Source: Sphagnum magellanicum
Taxonomy: Eukaryota; Streptophyta; Sphagnopsida; Sphagnales; Sphagnaceae
Direction of reading: 5' to 3'
DNA: 64,000 nucleotides
NCBI GenBank assembly: GCA_021904315.1
Contig: CM038919.1
Coordinates: forward strand, 17,601,666 to 17,665,665
Numbering within the stretch: the stretch's first letter is position 1; the number at the start of each line of letters is the position of its first letter. Of this stretch, positions 32,281-43,839 are shown piece after piece. The position numbers were made by a program, and so were the translations under genes. A model generated the notes under the pieces. That model was not told where the DNA came from and searched no databases. It worked only from the letters and a program-made list of their open reading frames with translations.

Positions 32281-33110
32281 GTTGTTGAAAAATGACTAAT
32301 GGGTTTGGATGAAAAAACTAATATGTTTACAAGAGTTTCAATGTAAGCCACATGACAATTTATGAAAGACTTATGCGTGGATGCATACATTGATTACAGA
32401 GATGCAAGGTGCTACAACAGCTTAAGTGGTCCAATTTTGGTATGGGATTATGGAATAGGCATTGGATGTGGGATGTGATGTTATTTCAACTTGCCCAATC
32501 AACCATGGTAGGTGTGTTCCAATTATTGGAACACGTTGAGCTAAACATGATGGAAGAATGTGAAATGATTTTTGGGTTTGGCAAGGATAAGGACACCATT
32601 AATTTTACAATAGCATGGCCAACCTAATAAAGACAAAGGGAGCCAAATTGGAACAAGGTGGTTTCACATGATATTCTATTGAACAAGGAATAATAAACAT
32701 GTTTTGGAGGTGTGGTAGGTTTTATCAAAAGTATTACCTTAATCCATTGTAAGCCATTACATCCAACCCTAGATCCCAACCAACCATGTTCCAATTGTAA
32801 TATTTATGGGCATGATGTAGGTCATTACTTCACATTTTATTCGAAGTTATGACAAGGCCGATTATAAACCACCGATGTTGGTAAAGGCTAGGGTATTAGG
32901 AAAAGGCTAAAAGGGGAAAAATGTGACCAACAAAAGAGTAACCACCAAATTGACACCAAATCAATCCACCATTGTGAAAGCTAAATTTGTGCAATTAAAG
33001 GCCTTAATTATGAGCACGTTGACCCAAGTGAAATCCAATGCATCTAGGTCAAGGAAGGTGAAGGATCAAAAAAACATCTCATGTTTTGGTTCAAATGTTG
33101 ACTCATGATA
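32281..33110 (+). pseudogene. Ty3/gypsy gag, plus strand (broken)
   Basis: 32,409-32,627 reads GVFQLLEHVELNMMEECEMIFGFGKDKD, the conserved gag block of a plant gypsy lineage, preceded by a Trp-rich segment. At 32,787-32,828 a zinc knuckle reads CSNCNIYGHDVGHY, in which the last Cys is Tyr. A basic Lys/Thr-rich segment follows to 33,110. Stops separate the pieces. A different lineage and strand from the element at 240-10,437. Confidence 0.7.
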
Positions 33111-34319
33111 TTTTTTGGGAATTAGATTTTCAAAGTCAATGGCCACAAACAAAACTATGTCAAATGTTTAAAAGATTATGATGATTGGAACCAATTCAAG
33201 GTTTTTGAAATAATCAAAATGTTTTCTACAACCACACTAATTTCCAGAGCGAATGTTCGAGCATTTAAATTACCTTGAAATGCTAATGAGAGGTTAGATC
33301 TGCAATGTGATGAAGCTTAAAACCAAGTTTGTTTCTCATAATCATTTGTGTTGACAAACACAATTCTCAACCCTATGGGGGTATCAACTTCTAATGGTGT
33401 GTTGGTTATTTTGAAGAAGGCAACCAATTCCACTCCTAGAACCAAAGTACCAAGTAGTTTGTTAGGGGCACTGAGGGTAGTGTATTGGACATTATTGTTT
33501 TTTAAAGAAACAATGACCATTTTTAGTATTCAACTAACCACATTATGTGAGGGAAAAAAAACACTAAGGTTGGTGGTTACCTTGGAGGATGTGTCTAAAT
33601 CAATTAGGTTTTTTTCCCCAAAATATTTGTGAATCTAGCTAAACATAGGTGCTCAAAATTCACCTCACATCTTAGCATGGTGTTGTGGTCAAACTTTTAA
33701 ACCTTCCTACCCATCTTGCCATTCACCAAAGTATGGATTATTCTTGGTGTGGTGGTGGTGCATAATGAGGATGGACTATTCTAATTGAAAGGGGAGTCGA
33801 CATGTTGGTATTGACATTAGAAGGTTTGTTGGATTCAAATGTTCAACCTTTGATTTATTAATTTGTCGTATTTCCATGGGATAGTTGCAATGCATTTTGT
33901 ATATTAGTTGTTTTGGAACTCTAGTTATAGGGTAGTCTAGTTGTCATAGACAAAATTTCTCATAGTGGTTGTATCAAAATTGTTGGGAAGGAAAGAGGAA
34001 ATGTAACCTAGTAGACTCAATGTAATGGGTGGACATTAATTCTATTGTGTTTTCATTTCCTCCTAAGAAAAATACAACCATGAATAACATCATAACAATT
34101 AGTGACGTGCATGTTAATTAGGTTAGAACAAACATTGATGTGGTGAATGAAGTGAATTATATGTAACCAAATTAAATGTTTCTATCATCATGTCATTGAT
34201 TATTAGAATAACAATTGATTTTTCAAAAAAACTGTTATGTGAGCTCAATGTGGAATATATTGTTGAAATTTATGTTATTATTAAGTTAATAGATGATTTT
34301 TAATATTTTTGAATACATT
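33111..34319 (+). pseudogene. Decayed gypsy polyprotein region, protease and RT not identifiable
   Basis: Lies between gag and RNase H of the plus-strand element. An open run at 33,348-33,632 (VVYWTLLFFKETMT) may be former protease, but the D-T/S-G triad was not found. RT blocks are missing, so the interior is deleted or beyond recognition. Confidence 0.35.
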
Positions 34320-34690
34320 TATGTAATAGTAACATTTAATGGCCACCCAATCTTAATTTAATTAGTGATGACTACATATTAAATTACAATATTATTATTA
34401 AAAATGAAAGTTAAAATAATAATAATATAATACTAATATACTTAGATGTTTCAACTTTTTTGTAGAAATGTTATTATAATATTAACATTTGGTGGCCAAT
34501 AGATACTTCGAATGTTATAATTTGATGAATTAGGTACCATTTTTTCTTTATTTAAAACCAAGTTAAACATTTCAATATGTTTGAAAAAATAGTATTATAT
34601 ATAACATCTAGTGGCCACTAAATGCTCCAAGTTTTATAATTTGATTATTTAGTTACCATTTTTTTTAAAACCCAAGTTTTAGGCGTTTTG
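34320..34690. repeat. Degenerate tandem repeat, about 120-150 bp unit
   Basis: AACATYTRGTGGCCA recurs at about 34,331, 34,484 and 34,603, each followed by TTATAATTTGAT and TTAGTTACCATTTTTT in the later copies. AT-rich, no coding sense. Confidence 0.65.
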
Positions 34691-34999
34691 ATGAAAATTT
34701 ATTATAAGATGTTAATTTTGATCAAATTTTGTTCATTAACATCAAATTTGAAAATATTAAGTTAAGAAAAAATGGAAATAAAAAGCAATTTTGTGTCAAT
34801 CATATGAAAATTCAATGGTTTTGGGCCACTAAACAAGTTGAGTTAAGTCCAAAAATAACATTTAAGTCCAAAATTAGTTTCGAATATTTGTTATTTAATG
34901 AGGATTGACTAAGAGTATATTGGGGTGATGCATAGGAATAGGTTTTTCATCTTAAATTGAAAGTTAGGTTCATATTTACCCTCATTTTAAAGCAACCCA

Positions 35000-35575
35000 T
35001 TCAAGGATGACCATTTTGGTTACATATTGATTGGAGTACCTTAGGGTTGGGAATAGTATTCACCCAACTTGATGATAATGGTTGGCAATTTGTAATGGCA
35101 TATGCCAATTGGTTCAACAATAAAACAAAGGAGATATATAATTTGTATGAGGGGGAATGCTTTTTTATTGTTTGGGTGTTTCATCATTTCAATGTTATAT
35201 TTATGGTAGCCCATTCACTTTGGTTACCAATCACTAGCCACTAAAGTTTTTGATGGAATCAAATTGACTCATAGGAAAGTTGGCTAAATGGACTTTAAGT
35301 TTAAAAATATGATTTTGATATTGTCCAAAGGGTTAATTAGGTTAATTGGGATGTTGGTGATTTAAATTGGAACCCAATTGTTAGTGAGAAGCATACCATA
35401 AAAGCTTGTTGGCATGGGGATGTAAATTTGGAGGTAGTATTAGGACCACACACCTTAGCCTACTTATGCATCTTGTTGGGTTGTTCTAGGGATGTACCTC
35501 AAAATACCACGAATAATGGGGATTCCCGTGATTTGGAGATTGAGCTAGAAGGTGACAATGTTTTGGGGGTGTAAA
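35000..35575 (+). pseudogene. Ty3/gypsy RNase H, plus strand (broken)
   Basis: Reads GIVFTQLDDNGWQFVMAYAN (RNase H strand block after a DWS-like TTGATTGGAGTACC), IYNLYEGECFFIVWVFHHF (the E...E/W block), then LVTDHQP-like sequence with a frame change, YDFDIVQRVN and NPIVSEKHT. This is the tail of gypsy pol before integrase. It belongs with the gag at 32,281 and probably with the PHD-like finger at 38,482. Stops and a frameshift after 35,240 make it dead. Confidence 0.8.
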
Positions 35576-35639
35576 TGGGATAACACAAACCACACCTGCC
35601 CCCTTGGGTGATTGCTTATTAGTTGTTTATTTTAGAATA

Positions 35640-35985
35640 TTCTTAACATATTTTGAACATTTAAATCTTTTAAAAAGTCTTGAAAATTTTCATCACACTA
35701 TTATGTTATGGTTTACATCAATAATTTGCAAAAAATTGTAGTTTTCAAAAAAAATTCAAGTCCATTGATAAGTTTTTTTATTGTTTAAAAACATTGGTTA
35801 TAATGTTTTCAAAATGTTCTTGGGTATTTTTCATTCATTAAACTGCTTTCAAACTATATATATATACATTGAAAATAAGATTATGTAAAAGTAATTCCAT
35901 TTGGATTTTTTTTCTAAAATGTTAAATACACAAAACTAAACATTGGTTACACTTGTTGTGATATGTGTTAGTGTGATTGCACTTT
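35640..35985 (+). repeat. Dispersed repeat with a GTGATTGCAC end
   Basis: AT-rich stretch ending AAAACTAAACATTGGTTACA, CTTGTTGTGATATG, GTGTGATTGCAC. Sequences with the same end are at about 61,620-62,003 and 63,430-63,777, same orientation. The end resembles that of the 30.4/53.8 kb repeat (GTGACTGCACC), so they may be related termini. Confidence 0.55.
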
Positions 35986-36629
35986 TGGACATATGTGAAT
36001 ATGCACATGTCATTCTATATTTGCAAGCATGTGAAGTCTAATTGGTTAAATTAACACCCAAGGAACATGATTTGTTTATGTATAAAACTAAGTTGTTCAA
36101 ATGGGAAAGAAATTCCCTCCTATGGGTGTGGTCAGAAGGATGTGTGTGGGTTGTGTTTTGTTTAAATAATGTAAAGGTCTTGTGTGCCATGTTCATGATG
36201 AGTTGGCCCATTTTGGGGTAGATAACGAACTTATAGTTTATTCTAAACATAATAATGGTGGTGGCATTACTACAATTCATGGTTTTTCAAAAGGTCCAAG
36301 TTGACTAACAAGTTTTTTTTGATTAGTGGACATGTATATTTTGATTACAAGTTTGGGGCTTGAATGAAATGTGTGTTTTTAATTGGTAAATTTTATTAAA
36401 GTGACATATTTGAATATATCTCAAATTGAACATTTAGTCAAGTTGGAGAAAAAAATGACCACCTTAATCAAAATGACTAATGGTGTCTAGTCAAGTGGGA
36501 CATCTATTCAAGTTAGACAAAACAAAAACATCTTTAATTAAAACGGATAATGGTGTTCTAATCAAATGGGACATCCTATGTTATGTAATTGGTTAAGATA
36601 ATTACTAATTAGGTAAGGAAATAGCCTAG
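35986..36629. other. AT-rich, no gene recognised
   Basis: Contains repeated TCAAATGGGACATC and AATCAAAATGACTAATGG phrases, also seen at 37,640-37,790 in related form. No domain. Confidence 0.4.
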
Positions 36630-37310
36630 GCCTACCTACATACCAATTTATTTACCTACATACCTACCATCCTACATACCTACCTTCCTACTTCGTACTT
36701 CCCATCTACCATCCTTACCCACCAACCAATTTACCTACATATATGCCTACCTACCTCCTATTTCCCACCTACCATCCTACATCCTTACTTACTTTCCTAC
36801 CTACCTTTTTTTTCCCACCTACCATCTTACATCCTTACTTATTTACTTACTTACTTACTTCATACTTCCGACCTACCATCATACCACCCTATTTACTTAC
36901 TTCCAACCTACCATCATAAAACCCTACCTACCTACTTTTTACTTCCCACCTACCATCATACAACCCTACCTACCTACCTCCTATTTCCCACCTACCATCG
37001 TATAACCCTCCCTACCTACTTCCCACTTCCCACCTACCATCGTATAACCCTCCCTCCCTACCTACTTCCCACTTCCCACCTACCATCATATAACCCTCCC
37101 TACCTACTTCCCACTTCCCACCTACCATTGTATAATCCTCCCTACCTATTTCCTACTTCCCACCTACCATCTTACATCTTTACCTACCTACTTACTTATT
37201 TACAAGTACTTACCTATGTACCTACCTCTTACTTCTCACCCACCATTGTACATACCTACTTATTTACCCTTCTACCTACTAAGCATCATGCAACTTATTT
37301 TTTAATACCT
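36630..37310. repeat. CCTA tetranucleotide array with a 40-bp higher-order unit
   Basis: About 680 bp dominated by CCTACCTAC. From about 36,900 to 37,160 it is organised as repeats of CCTACCTACTTCCCACTTCC followed by CACCTACCATCGTATAACCC. An opposite-strand GGTA tract lies 180 bp further on (37,485-37,560), so the two can pair as a hairpin. Confidence 0.9.
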
Positions 37311-37391
37311 AACTTTTTTACTTACATACATAACTAATGATGTGAAATAAACAAGTGTAAGAAACTTGACAAGTTTTTGTCAACTTTGGAA

Positions 37392-37450
37392 GGTGTAGTC
37401 CATTGGTAAGGACATGGTTTATCATTGGGGAAGTGAGGGGTTTAATTCCA
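37392..37450 (+). ncRNA. tRNA-like pol III box A/box B pair, probable SINE head
   Basis: GGTGTAGTCCATTGGTAAGG resembles box A and GGGGTTTAATTCC box B, about 46 bp apart as in tRNA genes. No cloverleaf could be built with confidence, so a tRNA-derived SINE is preferred over a tRNA gene. Confidence 0.4.
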
Positions 37451-37484
37451 AATATTTGTAATTTATATACATGTTTAAAGAATT

Positions 37485-37610
37485 AGGGTAGGTAGGTAGG
37501 TTACATTAGGTTAAGTTAGGAAGGTTAGATAGACTAGGCTAAGTTAGGTAGGTTATGTTAAGCTACCGCCTACCTACTTCCCTTTTTATAACCTACCTAC
37601 CTACCTACAT
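37485..37610. repeat. GGTA/GGTTA tract, then a short CCTA tract
   Basis: Reads GGTAGGTAGGTTACATTAGG and variants, then after 37,565 returns to CTACCTACTTCCC and CCTACCTACCTAC. Opposite orientation to the main array at 36,630-37,310. Confidence 0.8.
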
Positions 37611-38280
37611 AGAAAAAAATGGGTAGAAATTTGACCAATCAAATGGTCCATTATCCAACAATCAAAATGACCAGTCAAATAGTCCAATAATTTACTAGTA
37701 AAAAATATTACCTCAATCATGCAAAATAGTCCAAACCAACTTGTCCAGATTGACATGATGGTCTTTTTGACACTTGTTCAAATGGGGTCCTTTTTTATTG
37801 GATTTTTTAGTCAAAATAACTTATTTTTATAATAGTGTGGGGGATGTAACTATAGGTTCAATATGTTTTAGGTGTGTGGTATGTGACCAAGTTTAAACAT
37901 CATTCAACACGCCTACACCTCATTTACAACCATTACTTATTATGGGGCTATGGTATTATGAAATTAAAATTTTGTCAACCCATTAAGTTTGATAATACAA
38001 CATAATTAGTATGTTTTGGTTATAATATAAAAAAATTCCAAGTGGTTGGTGTTGGTGCCATTATTAGATCACAATAGTGAGGGGGGTAGCATATGCATTT
38101 TTAGATAAGGTGCTTAGTAGGTTTGCTATTCTAACTAAAATATTCAATGTTTAATGCTAATGGCTATTGAGAATTTGGTAATCGGTCAACATTGAAATAC
38201 ATTTTGGTACACTATTATTTTGGGGAAGTGGTTATCAATTTTGAGTCATTAGATTCAAGTCAGGGGATCATGTTTATTTA
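37611..38280 (+). other. Decayed repeat sequence, no gene recognised
   Basis: AT-rich with many stops. Probably part of the element that carries the PHD-like finger, from position only. Confidence 0.35.
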
Positions 38281-38329
38281 CAACAAAAAACACGAACTAC
38301 ATTAGATGTGACTACATAATGTGTCATGT

Positions 38330-38640
38330 TATGTGTGCGGAAGGTTTTACCTTCTAGTGTGTTGTTGGAGGCCAAAATAATTAGAGATGGAAGGATCAAG
38401 AGTATAATTGTGCCATGTCATTTTCCTAATGTGGATGGCCAAATTGACTTCTCCTTGGTGGTTGTCCTTATAAGATTTTGTTGTATGTTATGTGGGTAGT
38501 ATACATGAGTTGCTATTATATTGATTTGTGATCTATGTTCTAAAGGTTGGCATATGGAATGTCTCATGCCACCATTGGAAAAAGTGCTAATTAAAAAATG
38601 GTTTTGCCCTTAGTGCACATGATAGACCTAGATGCGTATT
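38330..38640 (+). pseudogene. Decayed element protein with a PHD-type zinc finger
   Basis: One frame reads VLPSSVLLEAKIIRDGRI and CHFPNVDGQIDFSLVVV, then from 38,482 to 38,616 a PHD finger: C-x2-C (CMLCG), then after two stops LICDLCSKGWHMECLMPP, LEKVLIKKWFCP, one stop, and the last Cys. The Cys4-His-Cys3 spacing is complete. PHD fingers usually read histone H3 tails. The three stops show a pseudogene. It lies about 3 kb downstream of gypsy RNase H on the same strand. I infer, but cannot prove, that it belonged to that transposon lineage; a captured host gene piece is the alternative. Confidence 0.65.
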
Positions 38641-39582
38641 CCTATAATTAGATAGTAGGAAGTAACATAAATTATTTTTTAAGATGATTCACATTTGGCT
38701 AAGGAATGGAAGGATCGTGATTAGGCCACTAATGATGATGCTCATATTTACACTTGGCCTATTGGTCCTTTCAGTTTAAAATTAGAGTGTTCATTCATAG
38801 TGGATTTTCATATTATATTCCTATATTGGTATTTCATTTAAGGGGATCTGAACCTCAGATAAGGGGATGGTTTGGATGCATGGTACCATTTAATTTTTTT
38901 ATTATTGTGTGTTGTATGTTATGATTGACAATGATGGTTGTAAGCATCAACATAGGATCGTAGTACAACTATCAATTTTTTTTTGTTGGTTACATGTTAA
39001 CATTTGAATTGCAATAAGTAAATCGGGGTAAGTTAACTTGTGAAATTGTTTTGAGTGTGAACTTACTTTAAATATTTATTGTTTGGGATATAATTTCAAG
39101 TTGTGTGATTTCAAATCATGTTTCGTGATTTGAGATTTCAAAACATAAGCTTATGTATTTGTAGGTTTTTATGAATTTTTATGGAAGTTATTTGTGACAC
39201 AATTTGTGTGGTTTCCTTGTGTGTTGGCTTGGATTGATATTTGTTGTTAGTGAGTTATATATATTTTTGTTTAGATGTGTTGTACCATTCAAGATATTTT
39301 AATGTTATGTGTTATATGTGGGTTGACAAGAATGCTTGTAGTCGCCAACATAAGAACACATAACAAATTTTTGAATTTGAATTTTAAGCTTCAGTTTGAA
39401 AGGGAAGATATGAAAGGGTATGTGAGAAAAAGATAAAAAGAATAATAAAGGAAATGGAGGTTTATTAATTTTTTAATATCCCTCCAATCCCCTTTTTTAT
39501 TTCCCTCAAATGTTCCCATATAGTTTCTAGTAGTTCATCATCGGTTATGTAAAATATCTCAACTTTGATTTTACTATATAAA
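38641..39582. other. AT-rich, no gene recognised
   Basis: No domain or repeat noted apart from homopolymer runs. Confidence 0.4.
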
Positions 39583-39651
39583 ATGGACATGAAAAGACAC
39601 ATTAACAATTAAGTCAACAAGACTTAATTGTTAATGTCTTTTCATGTCCAT
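39583..39651. repeat. Long near-perfect hairpin (31-bp stem, 5-nt loop)
   Basis: Left arm 39,583-39,615, loop AACAA (39,616-39,620), right arm 39,621-39,651. The arms are exact complements except for two extra bases (CA/AC, about 39,599-39,600) in the left arm. Arm start is ATGGACATGAAAAGAC. It stands alone in decayed AT-rich sequence. Confidence 0.9.
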
Positions 39652-40092
39652 GTAGGTGGCTCTTGGAAAAGAGTGAAATAATTATTAAGATTGAAGTAAG
39701 ATAGTCCATGAAAGAGAACATGTTATTGTGCCTATTTTCGTGTTATTTTTGAAAGGGTATTAAAATAATGATAATTTTGAATAGCACAATTATAACATTA
39801 CATACAAAATGGATTGCTCGAAACCATAAACTCTAGATAACTTGAGAGATTAATTGTTTTGAATAACATAATACACCATTACATAGACCGCTTGAAGCCA
39901 CAGACTTTGAATAAATACATTAGAAAATCTCTCCCAATGCTTTGACAATATAACATGAAAATTGAATGTAGTCATAACTTCATGAGTGTCAATGACAAAA
40001 GTGTACTTTGAAGATAAGTCTACAAATGAGTGTTGATCATAATCACATGAATGTTGGAAGTGTTATACCATCACCTTATGTCATTTGACAAG

Positions 40093-40348
40093 TTGTTACC
40101 ATGACTTCCGCCACCGACTCGAGTCCCCACTGATTTCTTCAGCTCTTGATGGTAGGTGCAGACAAATATATAATAATTCATCCAAAGTCTCAAGTAAACT
40201 ATTATACACATATGAGAAAGAAACTGTGATGTTGATAATACCTGTCCAATATTTGCTCTCAATTCCTTCTCATTAGCTTAGGCAGACAGCTGCACAAGCC
40301 ATGATCAAACTTGCCAGAGATGTACTTTCATGGAGGGCTGACAAATAG
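40093..40348 (+). CDS. Two-exon gene fragment, unknown protein
   Basis: Exon A (40,093-40,155) reads CYHDFRHRLESPLISSALDG, exon B (40,282-40,348) reads QTAAQAMIKLARDVLSWRAD, then K and TAG. The joining codon AG|G is Arg; the 126-bp intron has AG|GTGCAG and CTTAG|G ends and the phases agree. The sequence is CG-richer than its surroundings, which suggests true exons. Upstream exons were not found in the AT-rich flank, so this is either the 3' end of a long-intron gene or a transduplicated piece. I do not recognise the family. Confidence 0.4.
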
Positions 40349-41124
40349 CAGAAAGAATTTGCTTCTGTATATGTTTCTTGTTTTATTACCCATATCCGCA
40401 AGTTGAAGTCTGAAGTTTGGTTTTAGTTGAAGTTGGTTTTGTGGACAACTACAGTCCATACTTGTATTGTGCAATTGCAATTTGTGTGCAGTGCTGAGGA
40501 ATGTGTTACTAGGTAGAGGTGTTGGGCCAATTCTTTGATTTTGTTATAACCTCCGATTTCTGGTTTGTCAAAACTTCCAAAATAAAACAACACACGATTC
40601 CGGGTTTTGGAGGATTTCCAAAGCACTGCCAGGGTTCCTCAAAGAACTGGCATTTCAAGGTAGGTTCTTTGACCTGTTCTTTGGTCTTCTTTGTCTTGTT
40701 TTGGAGAACTTTGGTTATGAGTCAAAATCAGTTCTTTGATTTTTTATAACCATTTTATTGGTACAGGGTCCATGTACCCAACCCTAGCCCATCAGTGTTC
40801 TTTATTTCAAAAAGAGAGAACTACCCAACACTTTGGTTACTACTCTTGGCGCGGAGCTAATGTGAGCTAAGTTATAATATGCCCTGGAGATCACATTGTA
40901 TGTATATAGATGACATGTGAAATGTATGTGTGTTCGTGAGACAAGTAGCTGGGCAGCAGCTCTAGTTCCAAAGCGCTCAGAGCAGTGTTTTTTTTCCCAC
41001 AAATTTTGTCATTTTTTCAACAATTTGTTTTTTCCCCTGCTGTAAAGTTGACTAAGTTTCTAATGTTGTTCTAATTGTGATATCACAAAATTGAGGGGAA
41101 AATCCCTGTCTCAGAGAGGTCTAA
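40349..41124. other. No gene recognised
   Basis: Could include the 3' UTR of the preceding fragment. A phrase CAATTCTTTGATTTTGTTATAACC near 40,530 recurs in part near 40,730. Confidence 0.4.
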
Positions 41125-41479
41125 GAGCATCTCCAGGGGTGCCGAGTATGTGACCCTGCAAAAATATTTCTCCCATCCACAGTTTGCTCATTCACTGTTT
41201 TCCAGCCCCACCCCTAAAACTAGAACCAGGGCTGCAAATAGGTGGGAGATTACAAATCCACCTGGACCAATCAAACTATATAGCCAGTAAGAAAACAGGG
41301 ATCAGTCAATAAATACATAATGGACTCCCCATGCAGGGCTCCTCAAGGGATCTAGAACTTGTGATTTTTCCAGGGTCACAGGAGTCCTCTAGTGGATCCA
41401 CTGGATCTGACTGCTAGACCTCATCCAGTGCAAGCTCACATGGTGCAGGGCTACATACTGAGCACTGGTGTAGATGCTC
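41125..41479. mobile_element. MITE family B copy 2
   Basis: 355 bp, same family and orientation as 24,091-24,426: left end GAGCATCTCCAGGGGTGCCG, right end read inward GAGCATCTACACCAGTGCTC. Flanks are TAA (left) and TAC (right), so the 3-bp duplication has one change. It has a longer interior than copy 1. Confidence 0.85.
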
Positions 41480-42330
41480 TACATGTTTTATCTTAATGGG
41501 AAAGAACAGCCCACCATGGGCAGTTTGTCGACCTTTCAGACCCAGAGCCCTGCAATTCCTGTAACAACATTTACAAAGTAAGAAATCCACCAAAGATCTA
41601 CCAAATCTCACAGGGCCAGTAGCACTACTATATCAGGGGACAAATGGTCTGTTAGTAGTTCCCAAGGATTCATTGGGTCAGGAACTAGTTGGGAGTCTTA
41701 TGAGGACTCTTGACATCAGGAGCTTCTGGCACAGAAAGTAAAATAGGTCTTTGCAATTGGTGGGTATGACAACACTCAGCTCTTGCACATCAGGGTCAGT
41801 GGAACCTGGGGGTCCCAACACATCATCATCACTATGGTTGAGTACTTGCCATTTCTGTAAGAGCTTTGATCATTAAAACATTTTCTTGCACCACATATGG
41901 GCTGTACATCGTACAAGAGGCACACTCTTTCCTGTGAAGCTGCATTTAAATTCTTGCGCCTGTTGTGTGATTCTGACTCTTCTTAAGTGGTAGGTAAAGC
42001 CTGAGGCCATGGGCTTCTTTAACATGTGTAAAGAAGACCTGTAGGAATTTTGTCCCTGTGATACATGGAAGATACCCACTGGGGATCACAAGAATGCAAT
42101 TAAGAAAAAGGAGGCAGTCTGTTGAAAAACCAAAGACACACCTCCCTGCACAAAAAGTTACTGTGAAGAATGTGCTTTCCAAACACAAATTCTTTTACAA
42201 GGTCTTCAAAAGAGGGCGATATGTGAAAATCATCCTGTGACATAATAGTATTCATTCCCACTTTTTGTAATCTAATCTCTAAAGTGTTAGGGTTAATAAT
42301 GATGATTCCCAGTTCAGGCTTCATGTGTGA
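41480..42330. other. Low-copy-looking stretch with short ORFs, no gene recognised
   Basis: More GC than the flanks. On the minus strand about 41,690-41,840 is open for roughly 50 codons (VLGPPGSTDPDVQELSVVIP), and on the plus strand 42,058-42,240 is a Lys/Arg-rich 60-codon ORF. Neither matches a family I know. Possibly exons or transposase debris. Confidence 0.3.
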
Positions 42331-42762
42331 AATTCAGACAACAGATGTACTTACTATAAGAGAATGTGAATTTTCTCACACAAAAGTTGCAACTGATGAC
42401 ACATGTGTGAGGTAAACTTTGTGGTTTCATCCATTATGATGTATATTTATATAATGTTTATAATGACATATATGTTATGTTAAAATGACAATTTGAAATT
42501 AGGTGATGACATATATTACATACTTTATTATGAGTCAAGTGCCTCATGAGCTGTGGCTTTTTGTGTGAGAAAAACCACATTCTCATGTAGGGATGAGCTA
42601 AATGCAATCAAGGTTTTGTGCACCATTGCAAAACTGGCAAAGAGACTGCAAAAGTGAATTTCATGGCAATCAAAGCCTACTCATACCAGCTTGCCTTTTT
42701 CAGTTGCTTTACAAAAGTATTCCATAGCAGATCTTTATGAAGAATGAGAGTTCTCAAAATGC

Positions 42763-42799
<37 letters not shown>
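42763..42799. repeat. CT microsatellite
   Basis: (CT)n of about 18 uninterrupted units. A shorter CT run is at 43,648-43,665. Confidence 0.9.
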
Positions 42800-42804
<5 letters not shown>

Positions 42805-43839
42805 TTGCAATTTGCTCACACTTGAAAAATGGCAAAAATTTAGCTGAAATTTACTCAAAAATTATGGGTGATGAATCTGAAATCAGCACAAATGTGTACA
42901 AAAGAGTAGTATCAAAACATGGGTTTCATATATGAGCTTCCGAATTTGGACTCATGAGTCTTAGAGGATCTCCATTGGCGTAGGTATAATGGCTTGTCCA
43001 GGATACCTTGGATGAAGAAGAAGAATCTTTCAATAGCATCAAAGTGAATTTGGACTTGTAAATATGCACCAGATACAATCATCTCAATAAAGAAAAAAGA
43101 TTGCTTTTGATTGGCCCAGCCTTTGGCATTTAAATAGTCTCTCATTTTTATATTGTCCAATTTTTCATGTTTAGGTGTGGCAATCATCCACAAGAGGAAT
43201 TAGCCAAATTTAGCTACATGTCAGAGAGGAAATTTTTAAAATTCTTAAGAATCCTACTATGTTTTGGCGATCTGCTGGAACCTATTGTCTAAATATGACA
43301 ATTTCAGAAAAAAAGAAAAAAAGAAAAATCCTTAAAATCTTGCAACTTTGGGGCTTTTTTTTTCCCACAAAAATCCTTTGTATGATCCACACCGTAGGGA
43401 TCACAATTTTTTTGTTGCCATGTGATGATAAATTCGCCAAAAGAGAAAACACTGGGAATGAGGAAATAATTACACCAGTATACCTCGGATGTGATAAACA
43501 CTACTACTGGTGAAGGGCCAAATAGGTGGTGTGGGTGGAGATGCTCAAACTATAGTTTTAGCTCTACTCAACAATGGCCATTTGCCCATCATCTGCTAGA
43601 GACTGAGAATTAGTCAGCCACAACAACAATGTCAGATCTGATACATCTCTCTCTCTCTCTCTCTTAGTGTCAACCTTGGAGCAATCCTCGATGAAAGTTA
43701 AGTAAGTGCGTGTGTGCTGCAGTCAGTTCGTGTGCAGCAAGCACACTGGTAGTAGTGGTGGTAGTGTCTGAAATTTGTGGTGTTTCAGGCCGTACAAAGT
43801 AATAGTCTATAGTCTGCCAGAAATCTGGAGATATCTTCT

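Noticed and set aside
37392..37450. Functional tRNA gene
   Set aside because: Box A and B are present, but stems of a cloverleaf could not be matched; a SINE head is more likely.
42964..43541. Possible further MITE with GAGGATCTCCA and TGGAGATGCTC ends
   Set aside because: Only about 11 bp of the ends agree, and the flanking triplets (TTA and AAA) do not match.
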